DNA from: Rhizorhapis sp. SPR117
GTDB lineage: Bacteria; Pseudomonadota; Alphaproteobacteria; Sphingomonadales; Sphingomonadaceae
Assembly (NCBI RefSeq): GCF_021742065.1
Contig: NZ_JAKKIE010000084.1
Location: forward strand, 1 to 11,209
DNA length: 11,209 bases
Direction: 5' to 3'
Part shown: positions 1 through 6,721 of the stretch, piece after piece
Position numbering within the stretch: the first letter of the stretch is position 1
Layout of the letters: every line of letters begins with the position of its first letter
Notes under the pieces: generated by a model
Database searches by the model: none
Told to the model about the DNA's origin: nothing
What the model saw: only the letters and a program-made list of their open reading frames with translations
Made by a program: the position numbers and the translations under genes

Positions 1-51
1 GAAGGACGTGGCGGGGTGTTCCGCGGCTTTGCGGGCCTGCGCCGCGTTCCT

Positions 52-2304
52 TCACATTATCGCGACCTCGCGATAAGGCATCTTATGCGCAGCTGCGCAT
101 AAAATGGCCCAGGCATCGGCATAGGCATCGTAGATGTCGATCTGATCGAGAGTGAGCTTGTGTTCGAGCGGGTCATATTCGACGCCCGCGAAGCTGAGCG
201 CGCGTGCGGTGTAGAGACCCATCGCCTTGAGATCGCGGGCGACGATCTCCATGGCGGCAATGCCACCGTCCTCCATGGCCGCCATGAAGGCGCCGCGGTC
301 CTGGAAGGCCGTGCCCGGCCCCCACAGCCCCAGACGCGAGGCGTAGCTGAGGTTGTCGGGCTTGGTGGCGCCGGTCGCGGATTCATAGACGATCCGGGCG
401 CGTGGCAGCGCGTTCTGCAGCCGGACGCCTGCGAGCCCTTGTTCCGATCCCTTGGCGTTGCCGAACTCGGTTTCGGTTCCGGCGGCATTGCCCATGGCGT
501 GGGATTCGTCGAACAGGATAACGCCTTCGAAACGGGGACCGGTCCATTCGAGGATCTGCTGGAGCCGCGAGGCCTGGTCGTGGCGCGCCGATCGAAGGGT
601 CGCATAAGTAAGAAAAAGGATGCCGCTCGGCATCTCGATCGATTGGCCGAGCGGAAAGGCGTCGAGCGGCTGGATATCGATGGGAAGACCGCCCAGATCG
701 CTCCAGTCACGACGGGCGTCCTCGAGGAGGCTCGCGCTTTTTGAGATCCAGATGGCGCGGCGGTTGCCCTGATTCCACTGGTCGAGAATGATCGCGGCGC
801 CCTCGCGACCCTTGCCGACGCCGGTCCCGTCGCCGACGAAATAGCCGGTGCGATAGGTGTTCCCGGCAGGATCCTCGTTCAGCTGATCGCCGGCCTGGTT
901 CGGAACGAACGTGCCAGGCAGATCGCGCGAAAATGCCTCGCCGGCATGGATGATCGTCTCGAGCTGCGCGTCCGAGAGACTTGAGGACGCGCGATGCTGC
1001 AGCGTCGGACGATGGCGGGGCGCCGGCGGCAGGACCGAGGCCATGGCGATGGATTCGACCAGTTCGTCCGGATGGGTCTTGGCATCATCGATGTCGATCC
1101 GGGCGAGGCGCCAGGGCGCATAGATGCCGACGGGATCACCAGCCGGTCTCGGCGTGTCGCGGATGGCGTAAGCCAGGGGCCTCGCCTCATCCCCCTTGGC
1201 GGCGATCCGGGCGGGGACGACGATCCGGGGGCGTGACAGGTTTTCGAAGAGCGAACCCGCCGCGTTGGCGATGCGCGGAGCGGGCCGCCTGTATGCGGCT
1301 TGTGCTGGCGGTATCGGCGGGGTCGACGGATCCAGCCGCGGCGGAACGACCAACACTGCCTCGAACGCGGCGTCGAGACTGTCGACCGTGCGACGATCGG
1401 GCGTTCCGGTCCATCCTTTGTCAAAGACAAGAAGGCGGACCGCGATACCCGTTCCGTGCTTGGCATAAGGATGGCCGAGAATGGTGATCTCGACGCGGGG
1501 TGGCACGAGCTCGGCAACGGCGTTGTAACCGCCGGCGTCGCTGCCGTCCGCGGCGAAAGCCGGCGACATGATGGCGACGCAGCGACCCCCCGCGGCGAGG
1601 CGCAGGAGAGCGGAGCGGAGGTGTCGCGCCCCCGCGTGGCGATCTCGGCCCCTGCCCTCGCTACGGCTGAAGGGCGGGTTGATCAGGACGATGCTCGGTT
1701 CGACACCAGCCGGGAGGCGGTCATGGATGAACTCGGCATCATGCTCGGCGACCGGTCGATCGAGCGCGAGCGAAAGGAGGCGTGCGCGTTGGGGGTCGCG
1801 CTCGTTGAGCGTCAGCGCGATCGTGTCGGACGCTGCGTGGGCGGCAAGCATGCCCGTGCCGGCGGAAGGTTCGAGGACGTGATCGCCGGCCCGCAACCGA
1901 GCGGCGAGCGCGGCAAGCCATGCGAGAGCCAGCGGCGTGCTGAACTGCTGCATCGCCACCTGGTGCTCGCTGCGGTAGGTTTGCGTCGGCAGCCTCTCCT
2001 GGAGCTGGCGCATGGCAGCAAATGTCGCGGCGGGATCGGAGGCGTTGCGAAGCGGACAGTCCGCCCGACCAAGGTAGAGCGCCTGGGCCGCTTCGAGCGC
2101 ATCATAGGCGTCGCGCATCGACCAGGCGCCGGTCGCGTCCGAGCTGTCGAAGGCCTCGGTCATTCGACGCTTGAGGCTTTGCCTGGTGGGGACCTCGCCG
2201 CGCGCGAGGCCGTCCGCGAGCAAACGGGCGACACCGAAGAGGCGAGCGGCCTTGTCCCGGGTGTCGTCGGCCGACTCCACCAGCCGAAGGAGAGGAAGGT
2301 TCAT
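52..2304 (-). CDS. Strawberry-notch-like methyltransferase/helicase, 3'-truncated
   Basis: This large DNA-modifying/ATPase protein belongs to the strawberry-notch-like family of alphaproteobacterial plasmids and elements. Its biological role there is not settled. Residues about 115-300 form a Rossmann methyltransferase domain, with SAM motif VLEPSAGTG (143-151) and catalytic motif NPPF (209-212), as in N6-adenine methyltransferases. Residues about 440-730 form helicase lobe 1: GDGTGVGKGRE (Walker A, 491-501), DESH (599-602) and SAT (642-644). The start at 2304 is chosen because AAGGAG lies 7 bases upstream; the open frame continues 27 codons further without a comparable site. Family members are usually about 1,400 residues with a second helicase lobe. 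This one has 750 and ends in a short foreign tail encoded by the palindromes at 57-102. Without lobe 2, helicase activity is unlikely. The methyltransferase half could still work. Confidence 0.85.
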   Translation of the reverse strand: MNLPLLRLVESADDTRDKAARLFGVARLLADGLARGEVPTRQSLKRRMTEAFDSSDATGAWSMRDAYDALEAAQALYLGRADCPLRNASDPAATFAAMRQLQERLPTQTYRSEHQVAMQQFSTPLALAWLAALAARLRAGDHVLEPSAGTGMLAAHAASDTIALTLNERDPQRARLLSLALDRPVAEHDAEFIHDRLPAGVEPSIVLINPPFSRSEGRGRDRHAGARHLRSALLRLAAGGRCVAIMSPAFAADGSDAGGYNAVAELVPPRVEITILGHPYAKHGTGIAVRLLVFDKGWTGTPDRRTVDSLDAAFEAVLVVPPRLDPSTPPIPPAQAAYRRPAPRIANAAGSLFENLSRPRIVVPARIAAKGDEARPLAYAIRDTPRPAGDPVGIYAPWRLARIDIDDAKTHPDELVESIAMASVLPPAPRHRPTLQHRASSSLSDAQLETIIHAGEAFSRDLPGTFVPNQAGDQLNEDPAGNTYRTGYFVGDGTGVGKGREGAAIILDQWNQGNRRAIWISKSASLLEDARRDWSDLGGLPIDIQPLDAFPLGQSIEMPSGILFLTYATLRSARHDQASRLQQILEWTGPRFEGVILFDESHAMGNAAGTETEFGNAKGSEQGLAGVRLQNALPRARIVYESATGATKPDNLSYASRLGLWGPGTAFQDRGAFMAAMEDGGIAAMEIVARDLKAMGLYTARALSFAGVEYDPLEHKLTLDQIDIYDAYADAWAILCAAAHKMPYREVAIM
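57..102. repeat. Compound palindrome with tyrosine-recombinase-site architecture
   Basis: Two adjacent palindromes share one design. At 57-76, TTATCGCGA and TCGCGATAA are separated by 2 bases. At 83-102, TTATGCGCA and TGCGCATAA are separated by 2 bases, forming a perfect 20-bp palindrome. The inner arms, TCGCGATAA (68-76) and TTATGCGCA (83-91), flank exactly 6 bases (77-82). This gives the TAA-6-TTA layout of dif/Xer-type and related tyrosine-recombinase core sites. The truncated helicase gene loses its conserved reading at base 103, the edge of the palindrome. I infer an element end or recombination site. A transcriptional stem-loop is the plainer alternative. Confidence 0.55.
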
Positions 2305-2383
2305 TGGGGGCTCCTTGATTTTTGGGGCTCCGCAGCCCCGCCACCCGTCACCTTCCCCCTCTCCTCCCAGGAACGGAGACAGC

Positions 2384-2419
2384 ATGAAAAATGGGGCCGC
2401 AGCTGGAAGCCACGGCCCC
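2384..2419 (-). terminator. Probable intrinsic terminator downstream of the ParB-like gene
   Basis: Read on the minus strand, a 7-bp GC stem (GGGGCCG/CGGCCCC, arms 2413-2419 and 2393-2399) with a 13-base loop is followed by ATTTTTC. This is a rho-independent terminator layout, 22 bases past the ParB-like stop codon. It suggests the helicase gene downstream is partly uncoupled from parB or depends on read-through. A second small stem (2324-2329 with 2334-2339) sits just before the helicase ribosome binding site but has no T-run on that strand. Confidence 0.55.
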
Positions 2420-2440
2420 TGAAGTCTTACTGCCGGGCAG

Positions 2441-4459
2441 TCAGGCGGCGTCGGCGATCGGCGCGTCGTCCTGCGGTTCGGCCTCGCAAACCGTCACGTC
2501 GGCCAGGCCGTCGTCCGAAGGCTCGGCCTCGTTGGCCGCCTGGGGTGCGATCGTCTCGAAGCGCATCGCCTCGGGTACCCAAGCCAAAGCGCGGGCCTTG
2601 TCGTCCGCACCGATGTGCATGTCCCCGGCGAAGAGCCTTTCGGCGGAGGCGGCCAGATCGTGCTTCTTGGAGGCACCATAACGCTGCCGGAGTTCGGCGC
2701 CGCCGACATCCTCGAACTGCGCGAGGATCGACGCCTTGCTGATGCGGTCGAAATAGTTCTTCGCCGTCGGCCGCCACCAGCTCGCCACGTCGATCTCCAG
2801 CTTCTGACCGAGATGGTCGATGAACGCGCTGCCCGTCTTGCCGGCGGGAACGGCATGGATGGTTCGCGCGATCGCCCAACCGAGCCAGGCGGCACGCGCC
2901 TCCTCGGGCAGGGCGCAGAAGGCGTCGTAGCGATCGCGGACATCGACATGGTCGGTCCAGCTGCGATCGAGGGCGGCATCGAGCTTGGCCCATTCCTCGG
3001 CCGCCTGCGTGTCGCTCTGGAAGCCGATGACGCGCGAGGGAGCCTCGTCCGAGCGGAGCTCGGTCGCGAGATCCCCGCCGCCATAGCGCTGGCGCGCCTT
3101 GTCGGCCATGTAGAAGGTGCCGAGATCGAGAGCGAACCGGGGATCGCTGGCGACATGGAGGCGCAACAGTTCCGCCTTCATGGTCGCGAGCTCGTCGGCC
3201 AGCCGCTGGCTGATGACGGGCTTGCCCGACGCCTGATCCTCGACCGTCTCGTCCTCGCCGTCCACCTCGGACGGCTCGCTTTCCTCGTCGTCCACGGCTG
3301 CCGGCGCGACATAGAGCTGCTCGTGGATCCGCGGCTGGCCGTCCCTGCCGATGACGACATAGGCGAGTGCGGTCGCTTTCTGCTCGTCGGTCAGGACCGG
3401 GGTCCGCTCCACGATGGCCTGATATTCGGCTTCGAGCTCGCGGGTTCGGGCCTCGTCGTCCTCGGTATAGCCCTCGCCATCCTCGTCCGATGCCCGCTCC
3501 TCGATCGTTTCGAGCTCGGCCTGGATTTCCTCGCAGCGTGCCTCCTGCTCCGGTGCGAGCGGCGGCAGTTCGGCGCGGACCGGCCGAAGATCATAGGTCT
3601 CCTGATAGGTGACATGGGTGGTCGGCAGAACGCGGATCTCGGCGAAACCTTCGCGCTCGCGAATGGCTTCGGCAGCCTCGGCGAGCTTCTCGTTGGCAAG
3701 CCGATCGACGAGGTCGCCATCGATCCAGCGTTCCGTCGCCTCGTTGGAAAAGAGGTCGGGATCGATCCGGCCTCCGGCCGCGACATAGGCCTCGCGACCG
3801 ACGAGCAGGGCCTTGGGATCGCCGCCCAGATAGGTGCCCTGGGCGAGCCGGCGCCTGATCTCGCTCGCATTTGTGCTGTAATAGCCTTGGCTCATCTCCT
3901 CGAAGACGGCGGCCTGCCGGGTGACGTCGGGATTGCTGCCATAGGCCATGGCGATCTCGAGCGTGATCTCGCCCTTGCGGAGCGCCTCGAAGACGACCTC
4001 GGCAAGGTCGGCGAGCCGCACGCGACCGAGGACGAAACGCTCCGACTTGTGGAATCGAGCGGCGACCTGTGCCGGCGTCTTGCCCTCCTTCTCGATCATG
4101 TTCTTGTACGCCATGCACTCGTCGGCGGGACTGGTGGGCAGCTTCTGGTTTTCCGCCAGGCTGAGCGTGATCGCATCCTTGGTGTTGGGCAACACCATGA
4201 CAGGAACCTCGAAGTCCTCGTGGAGCTTGCCCTTCTCGATGAGGCTGAGGACGCGGGTGAGACGCCGGCCGCCGCCGAAGATGCTGTAGCTGTCCTTTTT
4301 ACGCTTCACGGCCACGCCGATGAGGTTCTGGATGACGTAGCCGGTCTCGCCGATGAGCGCCTCCAGCTCGGCATCGGCTTCGGGATCGCTCTGGGTTCGC
4401 ACGTTGAGCGGGGAGACGACGCAGTTTCGCGCCGGTACGTAGACGATCGGATAATTCAT
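2441..4459 (-). CDS. Large ParB/RepB-type nuclease-fold DNA-binding protein
   Basis: This is a plasmid-type ParB-like protein of 672 residues, about twice the size of a partition ParB. The N-terminal ParB/Srx domain (about 1-110) contains GGGRR (62-66) and SLAENQ (100-105), which match the GERR and ENxxR boxes of ParB. A helix-turn-helix-like segment follows (about 129-150, AQVAARFHKSERFVLGRVRL), then a long region rich in Asp and Glu (about 340-450). The C-terminal half is unassigned. The start is chosen for MNYPIVYVPA, with AGGAG 7 bases upstream; a 40-codon upstream extension has no such support. No ParA lies beside it, so a role in partition is not shown. Large ParB-like proteins of this kind often accompany strawberry-notch genes on sphingomonad and rhizobial plasmids. 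The local gene order therefore suggests an element-maintenance or DNA-handling role (inference). Confidence 0.85.
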   Translation of the reverse strand: MNYPIVYVPARNCVVSPLNVRTQSDPEADAELEALIGETGYVIQNLIGVAVKRKKDSYSIFGGGRRLTRVLSLIEKGKLHEDFEVPVMVLPNTKDAITLSLAENQKLPTSPADECMAYKNMIEKEGKTPAQVAARFHKSERFVLGRVRLADLAEVVFEALRKGEITLEIAMAYGSNPDVTRQAAVFEEMSQGYYSTNASEIRRRLAQGTYLGGDPKALLVGREAYVAAGGRIDPDLFSNEATERWIDGDLVDRLANEKLAEAAEAIREREGFAEIRVLPTTHVTYQETYDLRPVRAELPPLAPEQEARCEEIQAELETIEERASDEDGEGYTEDDEARTRELEAEYQAIVERTPVLTDEQKATALAYVVIGRDGQPRIHEQLYVAPAAVDDEESEPSEVDGEDETVEDQASGKPVISQRLADELATMKAELLRLHVASDPRFALDLGTFYMADKARQRYGGGDLATELRSDEAPSRVIGFQSDTQAAEEWAKLDAALDRSWTDHVDVRDRYDAFCALPEEARAAWLGWAIARTIHAVPAGKTGSAFIDHLGQKLEIDVASWWRPTAKNYFDRISKASILAQFEDVGGAELRQRYGASKKHDLAASAERLFAGDMHIGADDKARALAWVPEAMRFETIAPQAANEAEPSDDGLADVTVCEAEPQDDAPIADAA

Positions 4460-4469
4460 GGTGTTACTC

Positions 4470-4513
4470 CTGGCGGCGGAGGCCGGACCATTCAGGCCAC
4501 CTGGCGCCGCCAG
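4470..4513 (-). promoter_or_regulatory. Stem-loop overlapping the ParB-like gene's ribosome binding site
   Basis: In the minus-strand transcript CTGGCGGCG (4505-4513) pairs perfectly with CGCCGCCAG (4470-4478) around a 26-base loop. The 3' arm ends in AG, the first two bases of the AGGAG ribosome binding site. Folding would therefore restrict initiation at the start codon at 4459. This is seen by eye and the free energy was not calculated. Confidence 0.45.
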
Positions 4514-4870
4514 TTCCCCACCCTCTTTCCTTCCTTTCGCAGTGCATCGGTCCGGTGCTTGACGCACGCGCGTGGCCAACGAGTTGCCGAGCGTCGGTGG
4601 GAATGGAGCCGAAGCTCAGCCAGCGGCCAAAGAGAGAGAGAAGACCGAATACACTGGCCACGGTCCGGCTGATCAAGGGTTGGCCGCACATGCTCCCATT
4701 CTGGCAACGATTTCCGAAGGAAACGGCGGAACTTGCTGGCTTGTCATGCTATTGTCACGCTCGGATCGGGCGGTCTTGCTGCAACACGATCGTGCCGGCG
4801 CATCGCCGAGCGGGCGCAAGGTCTCGTTCGCTGGCCCTGTCGGGCGAGCCTTCGGACTGAGGAGGAGGAG
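4514..4870. other. Intergenic region without a recognisable gene
   Basis: This stretch divides the minus-strand ParB/helicase genes from the plus-strand genes to the right, so it should hold the divergent promoters. I see no reliable -35/-10 pair. TTGTCA occurs twice on the plus strand (4741-4746 and 4752-4757), 11 bases apart, which could be two same-face protein-binding half-sites. The short frames here have no family resemblance. Confidence 0.4.
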
Positions 4871-5122
4871 ATGCTATCGTCGTTACCTGCCGCTCCCGGT
4901 CTGGGGCGCCTGCGGCCTGGCGAGGACCGGTTGGCTGCGCCGCTGAGCGGGAGGCGGGCTACCGAACCGGCTCAGCAACGCACGCGAGCCAGGCTCCCGA
5001 CCAAGGTCCACGCAACCGGAGCGTTCGTCCCTCCTCTCCTCGGGCAGAAAATGCCGATCCCCGCCCCGCGGGAGGCCAACGTCACCGCGACCGGTGCCCA
5101 GATTGCGAGTGCGGGCAAGTGA
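4871..5122 (+). CDS. Possible small hypothetical protein coupled to downstream regulator
   Basis: This 83-residue frame, rich in Ala, Pro and Arg, has no domain I recognise, no membrane segment and no Cys. Two things support it. A GGAGGAGGAG run lies directly before the ATG. The frame also ends in GTGA, so its stop (5120-5122) overlaps the likely GTG start (5119) of the next gene by four bases, a usual sign of translational coupling. Against it, the composition is what GC-rich non-coding DNA gives by chance. It may simply be a leader that drives translation of the regulator. Confidence 0.35.
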   Translation: MLSSLPAAPGLGRLRPGEDRLAAPLSGRRATEPAQQRTRARLPTKVHATGAFVPPLLGQKMPIPAPREANVTATGAQIASAGK

Positions 5123-5517
5123 ACTGCGGCGCGCAGGCCTGCCTTCCCACCGTCGATAGAGAAACCAGCTTGGCGGCAGAGCGACGCGCCCGGGTGTGCC
5201 GGCTTCTGATCGCGGAGCGGGAAATCGCCGGACGGCTGATCGACAAGATCTTCGTGTCGAATCCGCTCTGGGACATTTTGCTCGATATCTATCTCGCCGA
5301 ATTCGAGGGACGCCTGGTCTACCAGACCTGTCTGGCGCCGGGGGCCCCACCTGCCAACCCGCATCGGCAGTCCAGGCGCCTGGCCAGGCTGGGCGTGGTC
5401 GAACGGATGCTCGATCCGATGGACAACCGGCGGATAAACGTCAGGTTGACGCCGGAGATGCGGTCTTCGTTTGACGAACTCATGGATTCGCTCGGTTCGC
5501 TTTGGGCGAACGAGTGA
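5119..5517 (+). CDS. Small winged-helix (MarR-like) DNA-binding protein
   Basis: This 132-residue protein is probably a transcription factor. Residues about 20-130 read like a one-domain winged-helix protein common in sphingomonads: RLLIAEREIAGRLID, then WDILLDIYLAEFEGR, a helix-turn-helix region, LARLGVVERMLDP (end of the recognition helix into the wing), DNRRINVRLTP (wing), and a C-terminal helix. The DNRR..VRLT pattern is the MarR-type wing. The helix-turn-helix itself (APGAPPANPHRQSRRL) is Pro-rich and looks less regular than in relatives. The GTG start is uncertain: it has only a weak ribosome binding site but overlaps the preceding frame in GTGA, and the frame stays open upstream without a better start. 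The target is unknown. Confidence 0.65.
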   Translation: MNCGAQACLPTVDRETSLAAERRARVCRLLIAEREIAGRLIDKIFVSNPLWDILLDIYLAEFEGRLVYQTCLAPGAPPANPHRQSRRLARLGVVERMLDPMDNRRINVRLTPEMRSSFDELMDSLGSLWANE

Positions 5518-5561
5518 GCTGACGCCTCGGCGGCCTCGGCAGGCAAGTGCCAACCTCGAAC

Positions 5562-5609
5562 TTGTGACTTGATAGCCACTTCTATATATCCAATATCCAA
5601 GGAGGATAT
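5562..5609 (+). promoter_or_regulatory. Candidate vapBC promoter and autoregulatory operator
   Basis: TTGTGA (5562-5567) and TATATC (5585-5590) are 17 bases apart, an acceptable -35/-10 pair. Just downstream ATATCC (5593-5598) and GGATAT (5604-5609) form an inverted repeat around AAGGA. It overlaps the AAGGAGG ribosome binding site (5599-5605) of vapB. A further ATATCC lies at 5586-5591. VapB-VapC complexes usually bind such palindromes to repress their own operon, so this is the natural operator candidate (inference). Confidence 0.45.
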
Positions 5610-5612
5610 GCG

Positions 5613-5858
5613 ATGGCGCTCTATGTGAAGGATGCCGAGGTCGCGCGCATGGCAGAACGGCTGGCGATGCTACGGCGGATCAGCAAGAAGGAAGCGGTTC
5701 GCAGCGCGCTTCAGCATGAGCTGGAGCGTGAAGAGGCGGTCCCGTCCCTTGTGGAGCGGGGCCTCGAATTTGCCCGTGCCCTTCGCGCGCGCGGGAATCC
5801 GCGGAAAACGATCAAGAGCGACAAGGCCTTCATCGACAGCCTCTACGGGGAGAGCTGA
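5613..5858 (+). CDS. vapB: VapB-family antitoxin
   Basis: This 81-residue antitoxin belongs to the Rv0623-like/PSK transcription-factor group. The N-terminal part (MALYVKDAEVARMAERLAML) is the short strand plus helix used for dimerisation and DNA binding, with the RRISKKEAVRSAL helix following. The C-terminal tail (about 45-81) is the toxin-binding part and ends in the typical DKAFIDSLYGE. AAGGAGG lies 7 bases before the ATG. The stop overlaps the vapC start by one base (TGATG), so the two are co-translated. It should neutralise VapC and repress its own operon. The length is normal and nothing looks broken. Confidence 0.88.
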   Translation: MALYVKDAEVARMAERLAMLRRISKKEAVRSALQHELEREEAVPSLVERGLEFARALRARGNPRKTIKSDKAFIDSLYGES

Positions 5859-6253
5859 TGTTCGTCGATGCCTCTGCGCTCACCGCGATCCTGTGCGACG
5901 AAAATGACGGCCATGAGCTCCTGGCGAGGCTGCAGAAGGCCCAGGAGCGCCTCACCTCTCCGCTTGCGATCTGGGAGTCCGTGATCGCGGTCGCCCGCAA
6001 TCTCGGACTCGAGGTGCGCGACGCGCATGATGCGGTCGAACAGTTCTTGCGCCTAGCCGACATCGTGGTCGTGGCGGTCTCGCCGGAGGCGCGCGCGATC
6101 GCGATCGAGGCCTACGACCGGTTCGGGAAATCGCGCCATCCCGCCAATCTGAACTTCGGCGATTGCTTTGCCTATGCCTGTGCAAGACAGGCCCGCGTCG
6201 CGCTGCTCTACAAGGGCGATGACTTCCCCCATACGGACATCGAGACGGCATGA
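5858..6253 (+). CDS. vapC: VapC-family PIN-domain toxin ribonuclease
   Basis: This 131-residue PIN-domain endoribonuclease is the toxin of the vapBC pair. VapC enzymes cut tRNA or rRNA using Mg2+ held by acidic residues. Those residues are present here: D4 (MFVDASAL), E40 (SPLAIWESV), D102 (NFGDCFAYA) and D121/D122 (KGDDFPHTDI). The order and spacing are those of an active VapC, and the length is normal. There is no ribosome binding site of its own because it starts inside the vapB stop. It probably stabilises the plasmid or island by post-segregational killing. The RNA target cannot be read from the sequence. Confidence 0.9.
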   Translation: MFVDASALTAILCDENDGHELLARLQKAQERLTSPLAIWESVIAVARNLGLEVRDAHDAVEQFLRLADIVVVAVSPEARAIAIEAYDRFGKSRHPANLNFGDCFAYACARQARVALLYKGDDFPHTDIETA

Positions 6254-6285
6254 GAGCGATTTCGGGCTGCATTAGCGCTGCATAA

Positions 6286-6321
6286 GAACGGACCCACATT
6301 TGTGCTAATGTGAGTCCGTTC
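6286..6321. promoter_or_regulatory. Strong inverted-repeat operator before the ParD-like gene
   Basis: GAACGGACCCACATT (6286-6300) and AATGTGAGTCCGTTC (6307-6321) are inverted copies, 14 of 15 positions matching, around TGTGCT. The repeat lies in the gap between vapC and the ParD-like start (6339). That position and symmetry fit autorepression by a ribbon-helix-helix antitoxin dimer pair. TGTGCTAAT at its centre resembles an extended -10 box, so binding would block the promoter. Confidence 0.6.
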
Positions 6322-6338
6322 CTATGTGTGAGGCAATC

Positions 6339-6593
6339 ATGAGTCGGTTGACCATCGACATTACAGATCGGCAGCATCAGACCCTGAAGGCTTTGGCCGC
6401 CCTCCACGGCAAGACGATCAGGCAATATGCGATCGAGCGGCTGTTTCCGGCCGGTGCGGGGGAAGATCAGCCATGGCAGGAGCTGAAAACCCTGTTGGGC
6501 CGGCGGATCGCGGAGGGCTTGGCGGGCGACGTATCGCCCCGGAGCATTGGTGCAATCGTTGAGGAAGAGTTGGACGAGGACAGCCGCGCTTGA
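6339..6593 (+). CDS. ParD-like ribbon-helix-helix antitoxin, toxin partner broken
   Basis: This 84-residue antitoxin has an N-terminal ribbon-helix-helix (MSRLTIDITDRQHQTLKALA, then GKTIRQYAIERLF) for DNA binding and dimerisation, and an acidic C-terminal tail (SIGAIVEEELDED) that would wrap the toxin. The ATG at 6339 is preferred over the one at 6324 because GAGG lies 5 bases upstream and the ribbon starts there. The stop overlaps a TTG start of a ParE-like frame (TTGA at 6590). That frame is interrupted after 25 codons, so this antitoxin is now an orphan. It may persist as a repressor at the palindrome 6286-6321 or act on ParE toxins elsewhere. Confidence 0.8.
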   Translation: MSRLTIDITDRQHQTLKALAALHGKTIRQYAIERLFPAGAGEDQPWQELKTLLGRRIAEGLAGDVSPRSIGAIVEEELDEDSRA

Positions 6594-6721
6594 CCGCCAG
6601 CCACATCCTGACAAGGGCGGCGGAAGCGGATTTGCGGGACATCATTCGCTACACGCGCAAGCAATGAGGTAGTGCGCAGGTTCGGAGCTACATCGTCAGG
6701 CTGGAAATTGCGAACGCTTGA
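6590..6721 (+). pseudogene. ParE-like toxin remnant with in-frame stop
   Basis: From the TTG at 6590 the frame reads LTASHILTRAAEADLRDII then RYTRKQ, the opening of a ParE/RelE-type toxin (first strand and helix). A TGA at 6665-6667 stands where members of the family usually have Trp (RKQW.G..Q). Reading through it, the same frame continues GSAQVRSYIVRLEIANA, the second helix of ParE, to a stop at 6719-6721. The remaining half of the toxin, with its C-terminal strands, is not found downstream. One point mutation plus loss of the 3' end is the simplest explanation. A sequencing error would explain the stop but not the missing half. Confidence 0.7.

Noticed and set aside
1300..2742. Long plus-strand open frame antisense to the helicase gene and the end of the ParB-like gene
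   Set aside because: It mirrors codons of the minus-strand genes in GC-rich DNA, becomes an Arg/Pro-rich low-complexity run, and has no domain.
2615..4672. 685-residue plus-strand frame opposite the ParB-like gene
   Set aside because: It is the antisense shadow of a gene with clear ParB motifs; the translation shows the repetitive Leu/Gly/Asp pattern typical of antisense frames.
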